A stretch of 64,000 nucleotides of DNA from Orobanche coerulescens (Eukaryota > Streptophyta > Magnoliopsida > Lamiales > Orobanchaceae): the NCBI GenBank assembly GCA_033398695.1, contig CM065804.1, positions 51,553,501 through 51,617,500 of the forward strand, written 5' to 3'. A program made the translations under genes and the position numbers. Below the pieces are notes generated by a model. The model saw only the letters and a list, made by a program, of their open reading frames with translations, was not told where the DNA came from and did no database searches. Numbering within the stretch: the first letter of the stretch is position 1; every line of letters begins with the position of its first letter. Positions 54,960 to 64,000 of the stretch are shown one piece after another.

Positions 54960-55523
54960 ATGTAATACCCGCCATTTCGATTTCTGATATTTTTTTGGCG
55001 GAAGTCCATTTTGACGACTCTCTCATGGCCGTTTCGTCATTTTGAGAATATTTAATTCTGCACTTTTTGACGTCGGAGTTCGTTTCGGTATCGTTTTGTT
55101 GAGTTTCATGTTCTTAAGCGGCTTTTCCGTACTTGAGTTCGATTCTTGCGAATCTCGTCCGAAACTGTTGTTTCGAGTTTCTCGTAAGTTCATTTAATGT
55201 TATTATTCATGTTTCGAGCTTTGGTTTGGTGTTTCGATCGTGTATCGTACATTTCGGACGTTTTGGGCCATTTTCGTAATTTCCCAAAGTTTGGGGTAAT
55301 TACTTCCGTTGTCGAATTTCGACACTTCGGGTGGTCGGAATCGTGTGTTTTCTTAGTGCTCGAATTCATCTTTTCGAGTACTTCGTAACCGTATCTTCGA
55401 TTCGTATTCAGGTTCGGGTTTCGAGGTCGCTCGGGCCGTCGGAGTTGGCCACGGCCGAGTCATGGCCGCACGTGTTGGGGCCAGGCCACACCTGGCCGAA
55501 TTACGGCTGTAAGGGCCCTGCAG

Positions 55524-55655
55524 TTACGTACGTAAGGCCGGTTACGTACGTAAGCCTTGGCCGGTTACGTACGTAACACTGCCGGCATTTTTGGGCAGGA
55601 GACTTGGCCATGGCTGGTTACGGCCGTAAGCCATGGCCGATTACGTACGTAAGGC
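55524..55655. promoter_or_regulatory. array of TTACGTACGTAA palindromes (C)
   Basis: Four TTACGTACGTAA-type units plus TTACGGCCGTAA, each separated by GGCCGG-like spacers. It is the same type of array as in Z, with a TATA-like core a few bases downstream whose flanking arms are decayed. Confidence 0.72.
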
Positions 55656-56820
55656 GGCCGGCAAGCAGCCTATTTAAAACCCTGTAGACGGGTTTTTCAT
55701 CATTTTCATCACTCGTTTTCTTCCCTTTCGCGGATGGAGGTGTGTTGATCATGGAGAGATGTTGTTGGACAATCAATCCATGAAGTCTTGGAGTTCATAT
55801 CATAGATTATCCATCCTATAACATCCTTTGATCGAGAGAATCAGGTCAGATTTTCTAGAAATCTAGTTTTGGGGAATTTGGGTATTTTGTTCGATTTCGT
55901 CCGTTTAATCCGATTGAGCTTAGGATTGATGATTATTTAAATGAATATCCTTTCCCTTGTTATTCCATGGTCGGATTGTATAAATTGATCGTTTTGGTCG
56001 AGTTCTTAATCGACGCCTTGAAGGTGTCTGGTAGAATGTCATAGAGGGGTTTTCGGACATTCTACAATTATTCTTCCGCGTATGATCGTTGATTTATTAA
56101 CTATATAATGTTAGGGTCGAGTTTCTTGCGAAGAACCCGTGTTGAACACTTCCGTTCGTCGTCATCTTCCTTTTCGATAGCATGGAGCATTTCGAAGCTT
56201 CCCGGGTTGAGCCGTGTTTATCGGAATACTTGCGTGCCGATTTCGAGGCAAGTATCTTGCCCATACATTATGTGTTTTGTGGATTTAATAGTTGGTAATC
56301 AACGATATGTGCGGAATGAATGTCTAAAATTAACTTTCAAATGAATCAATATGCTTTTCAATATTTCCTTAAGGATGACTCGTATGTTTTCGTTGTTAAA
56401 TGTACTTGTCTAAGTATGTGTATTAGTGCTGAGTATAAGAATACCTTACTTTCGTAGGGTATCGTTTTGTGTGATCATGTCGTTTGTAGATTTTAAAGTT
56501 TAACCTTTAGATGAGGTATGTGTGGGGAATCATGTGTTTATTGATGATCATGTGTCATTGTGAGATAAAGATGGTAACTCCCTTACGAGGAGGTTTTGCC
56601 GTTCGGTGTGGTTGGAAAGGTATTTCTCTCGTGGCTATGTGAACGGTACTAGCTGCATCGTTGAATTCTAGTATTAATTGTATCATTACTTGGTCGTGAG
56701 TATGTGTTGGATGAACTGGCCATTCTAGTAAGATACCTCGACTATATATACTGTGATTGACTTTCGATGCTTGTGGTTTGCAACTAAATTATGGTTTTCG
56801 GTTGTGTGAGTTATGTTCCT

Positions 56821-57030
56821 TCCACCCAGAGCGTTCGACGGGATGTCTGGGGGTCGATACTAAGAGGTACAGTCACGGAGGTGGACTTGGGTGCGTGCGT
56901 GGTTGAACTTCCACCCGGAGCGTTCGATGGGATATCTGGGGGCCGATACTAAGGGGTACGGCCGCAGAAGTGGTTTCCCACCCGGAGCGTTCGACGGGGC
57001 GTCTGGGGGCCGATACTAAGGGGTAAGGTT
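56821..57030 (+). repeat. minisatellite in LTR C
   Basis: Three units begin at 56821, 56910 and 56976 with a 'ccaccc(g/a)gagcgttcga' core and continue to 'cgatactaag(g/a)ggta'. The core is about 60 bp. It lies between the donor-like and acceptor-like sites, as do the repeats of A and Z. Confidence 0.8.
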
Positions 57031-58222
57031 GCGGGTTACCAGGTGTGGTTTTCATCTTGAGGATGATGTTGATGTTTTCGTTAACTGTGATATTATCTGG
57101 AGTATCACAATGCTTTGTGCTCGGGTCAAGATACATTATATATCGAGTCTTGGTGTTTGACTAGAATGGCATAAGAATAATGTATTATGTGTAATGTGCC
57201 CTTGCAAGTGATTTGAAGTGAATGATCGGGCCGTGGACCCTGTGTTTTATGACCGGAATGATTGGGTCGTGGACCCTGCATTTTGTTAACGGATTTACAT
57301 TTTGGAAAATGGACCTTGGGGCTGTGTCCCTAAGTAGTTTTCGAGGAATTAAGAACTTTTCAAATTCAAATGTTTTCAAAACTCCCAAGATTTGGAAGTG
57401 TTTTCAAAGTGCTTACTTGTTTCGTTTCTACTTTCTAGATTTGAACTATTTTAGCTAAATAATATATCTCGGGAAGTCTTTCGTTGTATTCTCGGAATTT
57501 GTTGTGCATGGCTCGTATTTGCATTTTATACTTATAATAGCAAAACAGTGGAGTTTTGCTAACCCCCGAGTATTCGTGGGTGGATATCTGTATTGTGTCC
57601 AGGTACATGCAGGTTTTCGGGAGCAAGTCACAGGATCGGTACGAGGATGATGAAAGACGAATGATACTAATCACACGAAGGCCAGTTTTGGGTTCAGTTA
57701 GTCAGAGTCCATTGTATTGTCTTTTCCGCTGTCATAGTGTTTGTTGTTTTAAAAGTATTTTACCCTTGCGTGGGTATGAGTCTGGATGGGTTTATGTATT
57801 TTGATTTGTAAGTCAGTGGTGAAAGACCAAACCGGTCTAATGATTCGTGATTTTGCCACGTCGGTATGTAATGTAATGTGTTGTTTCAATGTCTAGCCTG
57901 GTGGATCCTCACATAGAGGGTCTGCGGCGTGTAATATTCCCGGTTTGATTCTGGGGGTGTTACAAAAGGTCCACGTATACCTATCGTAACCTTTCGATTC
58001 AGTCATTAACAATCCCAGAGTGAAACTTATGTGACCTAATCGAGGTGAGTCATGTCCGAGTATACTGATCCCATCAGCATACCTATAGCATGTGCTCCCA
58101 CTAACACTTAGTGAAGACAGACACTCTACATGTGAAAGTACAAGTTATACAAGTAAGCCTAATGTCGAGTGAAGTTTTATTTACTTGCGAACTGGTTAAG
58201 CATTTGAGCCCTAAACATTTCT

Positions 58223-59124
58223 TTTTTTTTATCGGTAAATAAATATGTATTGATCAAAAGTGGTGGTGAAAAATCACCTCAGGACGAACCCGGTACAAAA
58301 TGCGAGAGGACAACCACAAGTTGGCAACTCTCTCGTACAGAAATCAAACAAACATCAGATCATGCAAGTGGGTAACCACAAGTTGGTTCTTCACTCGAAA
58401 CAAATCGAAAGTAAAATCAACAAGAATGGCCAAGCATGTTCCAAGGGGCCTTCTTTTCCAAATCTGTTAATACATGTGGGTATAGTGCATAAACAGATCT
58501 ATAGACATGAATCTGGATCTTCCTGACAATGTTGTTCATGTTCGGCACTTCATTCTCAAAAATCTTCCTATTCCGAGCAGACCAGATGTGGTACACAGTC
58601 GCTGCCACTGCGGCCTTTTTCCCTTTGGTTTGCCATCCAGCACCTTTGATTTCTTTTTTAATCCACTTGAGGGCACTCTTGAGCATAGTCATCTGCCGCC
58701 TTAAGACAATCCAGTTCCGGATTGCGGTCCAAATTTGTTCACTGACCCTACATTCAAAGAAAAGGTGCGCTGCTGTTTCGTTATGCATGTTACATAGGAC
58801 ACACCTCGGATCCAACTCAAGGAAACCAAGTCTGTCCTTGGTTCGAAGTCGGGATAGCGCGCAAAGCCATAATATGAAGGAGTGTTTGGGCGTATTACAA
58901 GTGCCCCAAACAGCTCCTTTCCATGGTACGTTAGTGCCCCTCGGTCTGAAAAAATCATAACTACTACTCAAACCTTTTACATGATGCCCAGCACTCCAAC
59001 TACGAAGGGCATCCGCGGCTAAATGCTGAGATCCCGACTTCTCAATCATGTAATTGCGGGTCGCAAAAAGATTTTTGAAGAGGGGGGAGTCGGCTTTATG
59101 AATGTTCCAGTCCCACAAGAAGTG
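58223..59124 (-). mobile_element. L1-type LINE, 5'-truncated, with target duplication
   Basis: About 0.9 kb of a LINE 3' end. A poly-T run (58222-58230 on the plus strand) is the A-tail. AACATTTCT at 58214-58222 and 59125-59133 is a 9-bp target duplication (one base may belong to the tail). 5' truncation and a direct duplication are standard products of target-primed insertion. Confidence 0.87.
58417..59124 (-). pseudogene. LINE ORF2 C-terminus (RT zinc-binding domain)
   Basis: The frame encodes the zf-RVT domain found after the RT of plant LINEs: 'WKGAVWGTCNTPKHSFILWL', 'DRLGFLELDPRCVLC' and 'ETAAHLFFECRVSEQIW', giving the C-x2-C...H-x4-C-like arrangement. It ends at 58417, followed by a 3' UTR and the A-tail. 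The same ORF runs upstream to 59241, but those about 39 codons come from the copia LTR and are not LINE protein. No RT catalytic core is left. Confidence 0.85.
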
Positions 59125-59334
59125 AACATTTCTAGTACCTATCTCTTTATGTTTATAAGAAGTGGAATGTTTGCTCTCAAATGCAAGGACTATTATTCTA
59201 TATACCGAATCACGATGCAGTGATATATAATAATATAGCAATAATAAATGCCTTATTCAATTATGTTCATAATTACAATATAATGCTCTCACCCTCTCAT
59301 CCTCTGAGCGGCATTCGAGAGCGTATTCCTAACA

Positions 59335-59349
59335 ATCTCCCGCTTGCAC
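59335..59349 (-). other. polypurine tract of copia W
   Basis: GTGCAAGCGGGAGAT on the minus strand, next to the LTR start at 59334; compare 35281-35295 in X. Confidence 0.75.
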
Positions 59350-61258
59350 TCAATGCCACACACTATGGTATTTAATACCCATACTGTCCAGATGTCGTTC
59401 CGAGACCATCTGAGATAGTGGCTTGGTCAGTAGACTACTGACATAAAGTCAGCTGAGTTTACTCTCTCCAGTACAACATAACGAATCATCATTTTTACGA
59501 GGTGACATTAAATCTTAATATGTTTGGTATTTTGGCGAGACCTAGTCTCCTTAGCCTGAGCCAAACATTTTCGCACTAGGGACCACCTAAAGTTCTCCAA
59601 GAAACTTCTATATACAAAAATGCTTCCATATATGCCTTTGAGGCATCCTAATATTCAGCTTGGAATGTGGAATCTGCGGTTGCACTTAGCTTGGAACTAT
59701 TCCAAGATACTTTTCCACTATTTAGAAAAAATATGCACCATAAGGTGTACATTTTGTTATCTACGTTGCCCTGAAAATATTGCATATGTATAACCCTCTA
59801 CTATCAATTTTCCATCACCGTATGTAAAAATCAAATCTTTAGTCCTTATAAGGTACTTAAGAATATTCTTTATGGTAGTTCAATGTTCTTTTCTTGGTTT
59901 GCCTAAAAAACGACTAATCATACTCAAAGCATAAACTATGTCTGGTTTTGCAAATATCAAAAAGTACATAGGCCTAACCTCAGTTGAGGGATATGGTTTT
60001 AGACTTATCTCCTTCCTATTTTCCTCACTTTGAGGACAGATAAATCTATATAGATGTGAATTGGAAAAATGGATTCGGAGCATAGGGTCTCCGATCCGTG
60101 CATTCTTTAGTTTAGACTGGTTTTAAACTTATCCCCTTCCTATTTTCCTCACTTTGAGGACAGATAAATCTAGATAGTTTTATACCATGTCTCATAGGTA
60201 AAAACCCTCTTTCAGAATCTTCCTGTTTTGGGATCATTTCTACATAGAGGGCTTGGAAACACCTATCATTCTATTTTCTCTATCCCGATATAGATGAATT
60301 TCTAGAATATAGGTAGCTTCTCCCAAGTCTTTTATTGAAACATACTGGAAAACCAAGTTTTCACATAAATGAGCATTCCTACGTTATTTTCTATAAGTAT
60401 AATGTCATCCACATAGAGTATTAAGAACGTAATTTTGCTCCCACTAACCTTCTTGTAAACACAGGACCCCTTTTGTTCTTGACATTATCAATCTAATTTA
60501 CCGCTTTGTAAAAATGAAGGTTCCAACTGCGCTAGGCATATTTCACCGCATAGCATAGAGTCCCATCTTTCATCACTTGATCATACGTAGATGAATCATT
60601 ATCTTGGCTACTTTCTATCATCTTATGGATACGTAGTCCATATAGATAGCCATGCCTCTAAGAGAAAATCTACTAGATCTTCATGGTTGTGGTTGTGTTT
60701 TAGAAGGTTCAGTTCTATTATCATATACATATGTCTCATCGGGTGTTTCCTTTTAGCTCTTCTAAAGAAACATTTCTACATGTGCCTTATTCCTGAAATT
60801 ATCTTCAAGGAAGTGTGCTTTTAAGGCAATAATAATCCTACAATCTTCATGCATATAGAGTAGATAACCCATTGAATCCCTTTGGTATCCTATGAAATAT
60901 CCCTTCACATACCTAGCTTCCATCTTATCTGCTTTAGTCACTTTGACTTAAGCAGGACATCCCCAAGTCCTTAATATGATTAAGACTTGGTTTCCATTCT
61001 CTCCACATCTCATGTAAAGTCTTAGGAATGGGTTTGGAATGACACATGTTCAAGATATGTGCAGCAGTAAGGAGTGTGTAACCCCACAGGTAAATTGGTA
61101 GATCAGTATAGTTAAACATGAAGCGAACCATGTCTAACAAGATTCGATTCTTACTTCCTGATACACCATTTAATTAGCTGGAGGTGTAATTTGTGATACT
61201 ATTCCTAGTTCTTTCAAGAACTTCTATCAAACTCAGTACTCATATACTTGCCACCTTG
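59350..61258 (-). pseudogene. copia W pol (integrase end, RT, RNase H), decayed
   Basis: Heavily broken pol of the X family on the minus strand. The integrase core is entered at 61255 with 'DQGGKYMSTEF'; its C-terminal part 'YTDLPIYLWGYTLLTAAHIL' is at 61140-60934. The RT active site YVDD is at 60404-60415 (minus strand). 'FAKPDIVYALSMISRFLGKP' is at 60083-59880. A duplicate of about 60 bp ('ccccttcctattttcctcac') occurs near 60008 and 60129. RNase H survives as fragments up to the polypurine tract. Stops and shifts are frequent, so it is older than the Sirevirus. Confidence 0.8.
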
Positions 61259-62265
61259 GTCCCACCAAAGTACTTAATAGTATTTAACAAGTTCTAACCA
61301 TGTTCGCTGTCTCATATTTAATTCTTTTTTAGTGAAGAAATATTTCAGGCTCTTGTGATCGGTATACATTTCACAGCGTTCTCCATATAGGTAATGCGTC
61401 CATATTTGAAGTGCAAACACAACTGCAGCAAGTTCCAAATCATGTGTCGGGTAGTTATTTTCATACTTCTTCAGTTGTCTAGATGCGTATGCTATTACTT
61501 TACCATTCAGCATCAATACACAACCTAGACCATTCTTTGAAGCATCACTGTAGACCTTAAAACTTTTAGTTCCCACTGGAATGTTCAAAATCGGTGCCGA
61601 TGTCAACCGCTTCTTCAGTTCTTCAAAGCTCTATGCACATGATTCTGTCCACTTGAAGGAAACATTCTTTCTAGTCAATTGTGTTAACAGAGAGGCACTT
61701 TTGGAGAATCTCTCTACAAATCGACGATAATATCCAGCTAGCCCAAGAAAGCTGCGTACTTCTGTAGAATTTGTGGGTTGTGGCCAGTTATTGATTGCTT
61801 CAACTTTGCTTGGGTCTACAGAATATAACATGCCCCAAAAATACCTCTCGGTCTAACCATAATTCGCACTTTTTAAGCTTAGCATATAGCCGCTTCTCTT
61901 TTAATACTTCTAAAACTTTCCTTAGATGCACCACATGGTCTTATTTGGTCTTCGAATATATGAGAATATCATCAATAAATGCAATAACAAACTTATTAAG
62001 GAAGTCTTTAAACACATATACATTAAATCCATGAATGTTGTTGAGGAATTTTTTAGGCCAAATGGCATCACCAAAAACTCATAGTGTCCATACCTCGTAC
62101 TGAATGCCATTTTTGGGATGTCTTCTTCCTTATCTTAAATTGATGGTACCCTGACCGCAAATCAATTTTGGAAAAGATAGATGCACCTTGAAGTTGATCA
62201 AACAAGTTATCAATTCGAGGCAAAGGATACATGTTCCTAATCGTAACTTTGTTGAGCTCTCATAT
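61259..62265 (-). pseudogene. Tekay-type RT and RNase H fragment, left
   Basis: Contains '[20 protein letters not shown]' (62090 region), '[20 protein letters not shown]' (61760 region), and an RNase H frame 61606-61274 with '[15 protein letters not shown]', '[16 protein letters not shown]' and '[12 protein letters not shown]'. The RT starts at 62265 with '[14 protein letters not shown]'-like sequence on the minus strand. It is bounded by copia W at about 61258, so integrase is missing. Confidence 0.82.
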
Positions 62266-63119
62266 ATTACAAATCCTGGATCCTTTCCCTTGTCCACTTC
62301 ATCGCGTAACCGAATAATCAGAGAATCATCCAACTGTTTAGATTTGATTTCTTCGATTAATGAAGGAGTTACTTCCATCACACACAGTTTCCCTTGGACT
62401 CCTTGCGACCATACTTCAATTCCTTCGCGAATCAATTCTCGTTGAATGTTGGACTGGGACGTAAGCGCTTCCAACATTCAAATAGAAGCAGGTTTGCGGC
62501 TCAGTGCATCAGCTACCACGTTCGCTTTGCCTAGATGATAAAGAATTTCCAGGTCGTAATCTTTGATCAATTCTAGCCATCTCCTCTGTCTCATATCTGT
62601 CTCATATTTAATTCCTTCTGACTGAAAATATACTTGAGGTTCTTGTGATCTGTGAAGATCTGACAGTGAGTGTCGTACAAATAATGTCGCCAAATCTTCA
62701 GGGCAAAGACAACGGCTGCTAACTCTAAATCATGTGTCGGTACTTAACCTCATACAGTTTCAACTGTCGAGAGGCATAGGCAATCACCTTATCCTTCTGC
62801 ATCAACACGCAACCCAGACCCTGATTTGAAGCATCGCTGAAAACCACGAACCCATCAGTTCCGTCTGGTAGTGCTAATATTGGCGCCGTTGTCAGTCTTC
62901 TCTTAAGTTCATCAAAACTAGTCTGACATTTCTCGTCCCACACGAACTTATGAGCCTTCTATAACAGCTGAGTGATCAAACGAGCAATTTTAGATAATCC
63001 TTCCACAAAACGACAATAATATCCAGCAAGTCCTAAGAAACTTCGAACTTCCTTTACGTTCTTAGGAGATTCCCACTCCAAAATTGCCTCAACTTTCTTC
63101 GGGTCTAGCTCAACTCCGT
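62266..63119 (-). pseudogene. Tekay-type RT thumb to pre-integrase fragment, right
   Basis: Order on the minus strand: '[20 protein letters not shown]' (63141-62959), RNase H '[20 protein letters not shown]' (62943-62725), '[20 protein letters not shown]' with '[12 protein letters not shown]' (62693-62478), and the linker before integrase 'LIEEIKSKQLDDSLI' (62477-62270). At 62266 it runs straight into the RT of the other fragment, without integrase. The two fragments overlap in RNase H but differ in sequence, so they come from two copies. The family-T LTR cuts it at 63119. Confidence 0.82.
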
Positions 63120-63274
63120 TGTTAGGCGTATTTTTATACACTTATTCATCATTATTTTGTAGTATTTTGGAGTGTGAAATCATCTAAATGAGCTTTTAAT
63201 GCCTTAATTTTGCATGATTGACAGGAAATTGAAGTCCTAAGTCAAACGATGCAAAGCGGTAGCGGCAAAAGCGG

Positions 63275-63455
63275 ACTATGAGCCGCGGCACAAGGAAGGC
63301 CGAGCCGCGGCAAAGGAAGACACCGGTAGAAGGCGAGTAGAGTGTACTCATGCGCGTCACAGCCCATGTGAGCCGCGGCACAGAAGGATTTAATTACGCC
63401 CAGGTATTCAGATTTTGGCGATGTGCCGCGGCATAGGTTCAGTGAGCCGCGGCAC
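63275..63455. promoter_or_regulatory. array of GTGCCGCGGCAC palindromes (T)
   Basis: Five units of (GTG/GAG)CCGCGGCAC or near variants. GTGCCGCGGCAC is a perfect palindrome. They lie about 100-270 bp upstream of the TATA box. The copy at 22-130 is decayed. Confidence 0.7.
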
Positions 63456-63547
63456 ACTTAGCGGGTTTGGTACGTCTGCGCGGATTTTGGGCCGTTTGAA
63501 GCCGTTTCAACCAACTAATACGGACGCGATTTATGGAAGTGCTGAGC

Positions 63548-63555
63548 TATAAATA
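63548..63555 (+). promoter_or_regulatory. TATA box of family-T LTR
   Basis: TATAAATA in 'gagctataaataggg'. The matching site at 225-232 is TACAAATA. No convincing inverted arms surround it (only AGC/GCT). Confidence 0.6.
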
Positions 63556-64000
63556 GGGCTTAAGACCCTAATTTAATTATCTTGGAATCATTGAATCTAA
63601 ACCTAGGAGAGCTTAAGCTTGGAGACAGAGAAGAGGAGGAAGCGAGAGGAATTCAAGGCGAAGGCGGAAGGCAAGACGGAGGAATCCGAGCTTCATCTGC
63701 GTTTGAATTTTATGCTTTCGTTTATTTATTACGTATTTTCAGCTTTTAGTATGTCAAAGCTAAAGCCCTAATCTAGGGTTTTGATGAAACCTTTATTTTG
63801 ACGAATTGATTGAGATTATCCAATTTATTACCTTTTTATTGAGTTTTCCCAATTATGTTTAATGCTTGCAATTATCGGCCAATAGTTGTATTGATTTAAT
63901 CATTCACTTGAATCGGGAGAGGAGATTTGGTGAGGAACTATTGGTGAGGACCGTTTATTACGTGAGATAGGAATATACTCATAGGAACTACGTGGCCTTT

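Larger units (their letters stand above)
54960..57964 (+). repeat. LTR C (3' LTR, about 3.0 kb)
   Basis: Starts TGTAATACCCGCC after a polypurine tract and ends GGGGGTGTTACA. It has an ACGT palindrome array (55524-55655), a TATA-like CCTATTTAAAA near 55671, donor-like GGCAAGTATC (56243-56256, inside GGCAAGTATCTTGCC), a minisatellite (56821-57030), and the hairpin pair (57539-57581). Its U3 matches LTR Z and its 3' half matches B and D. Confidence 0.8.
57965..59334 (-). repeat. LTR of copia W, split by a LINE
   Basis: On the minus strand it starts TGTTAGGAATACGC at 59334 and is homologous to LTR X (35296-37269), for example the 'gcatttgagagcaaa' block (59180 region) and the 'gttagtgggagca' block (58090 region). 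The LINE occupies 58223-59124. The LTR is cut at 57965 by LTR C, so its 3' end is missing. Confidence 0.83.
63120..64000 (+). repeat. LTR family T, 5' part
   Basis: Starts TGTTAGGCG directly in the Tekay-type RT and runs off the window. TATAAATA at 63548-63555. GTGCCGCGGCAC-type palindromes at about 63281, 63303, 63373, 63423 and 63442 lie upstream of the TATA. The last 680 bp match the window start (1-680). Confidence 0.85.

Noticed and set aside
58417..59241. A 274-residue host gene
   Set aside because: The C-terminal part is a LINE RT zinc-binding domain and the N-terminal about 39 codons are copia LTR; the LINE has its own target duplication.

Overview
This window is plant nuclear heterochromatin made almost entirely of nested LTR retrotransposons. 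The evidence is Ty3/gypsy chromovirus polyproteins with chromodomains, Ty1/copia polyproteins including a Sirevirus-type element, tRNA-iMet-type primer binding sites, a plant L1-type LINE fragment and very long LTRs (0.7 to 3 kb). I see no host gene, rRNA, tRNA, CRISPR array or prokaryotic feature. A flowering plant, probably a eudicot, fits best; that is inference from the element types.

Left part (1-37269). The 3' part of an LTR (family T, 1-1111) abuts a 5'-truncated Galadriel-like chromovirus (1112-5556, + strand), whose gag-pol frame has six stop codons but no frameshift. A decayed copia element X (+) starts with gag at 6931 and ends with its LTR at 35296-37269. X is split by a 25.2-kb Sirevirus complex (7944-33132, - strand) flanked by the 5-bp target duplication GGCTT. 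The complex has three LTRs and two copies of the 3' ORF3 region. The best explanation is a Sirevirus that landed inside another copy of itself, followed by LTR-LTR recombination. A Tekay-type chromovirus (A, 14444-23439, - strand, target duplication CTTCC/CTTCT) sits inside the inner copy of ORF3.

Right part (37270-64000). A minus-strand gypsy 5' LTR (Y, 38173-39360 plus 50188-50398) is split by B1 (39361-50187, target duplication CTCCC), a non-autonomous element with 2.7-kb LTRs that keeps only gag. The left LTR of B1 is itself split by solo LTR B2 (41561-44291, target duplication GGGTC). Next come LTR Z (50399-52091), an old B/C-type element (52092-57964), a copia LTR and pol (W, 57965-61258, - strand) carrying a LINE insertion with its own target duplication, two rearranged Tekay-type pol fragments (61259-63119), and a second family-T LTR that starts at 63120 and runs off the window.

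The most unusual signal is in the LTRs. In four LTR families the TATA box lies in, or forms the centre of, an inverted repeat whose stem sequence differs between families. Directly upstream lie arrays of short palindromes: TAGCGTGCGCTA in A and B, TTACGTACGTAA in Z and C, GTGCCGCGGCAC in T. LTR Z is C-like upstream and A-like downstream of one breakpoint near 50880, so promoter modules appear to move between LTR lineages. Downstream, the A, B, C and Z LTRs share a splice-donor-like GGCAAGTATC, a pair of hairpins (perfect in B and D, weaker in A, Z and C) and an acceptor-like TTTCAG, suggesting an intron inside the LTR leader.
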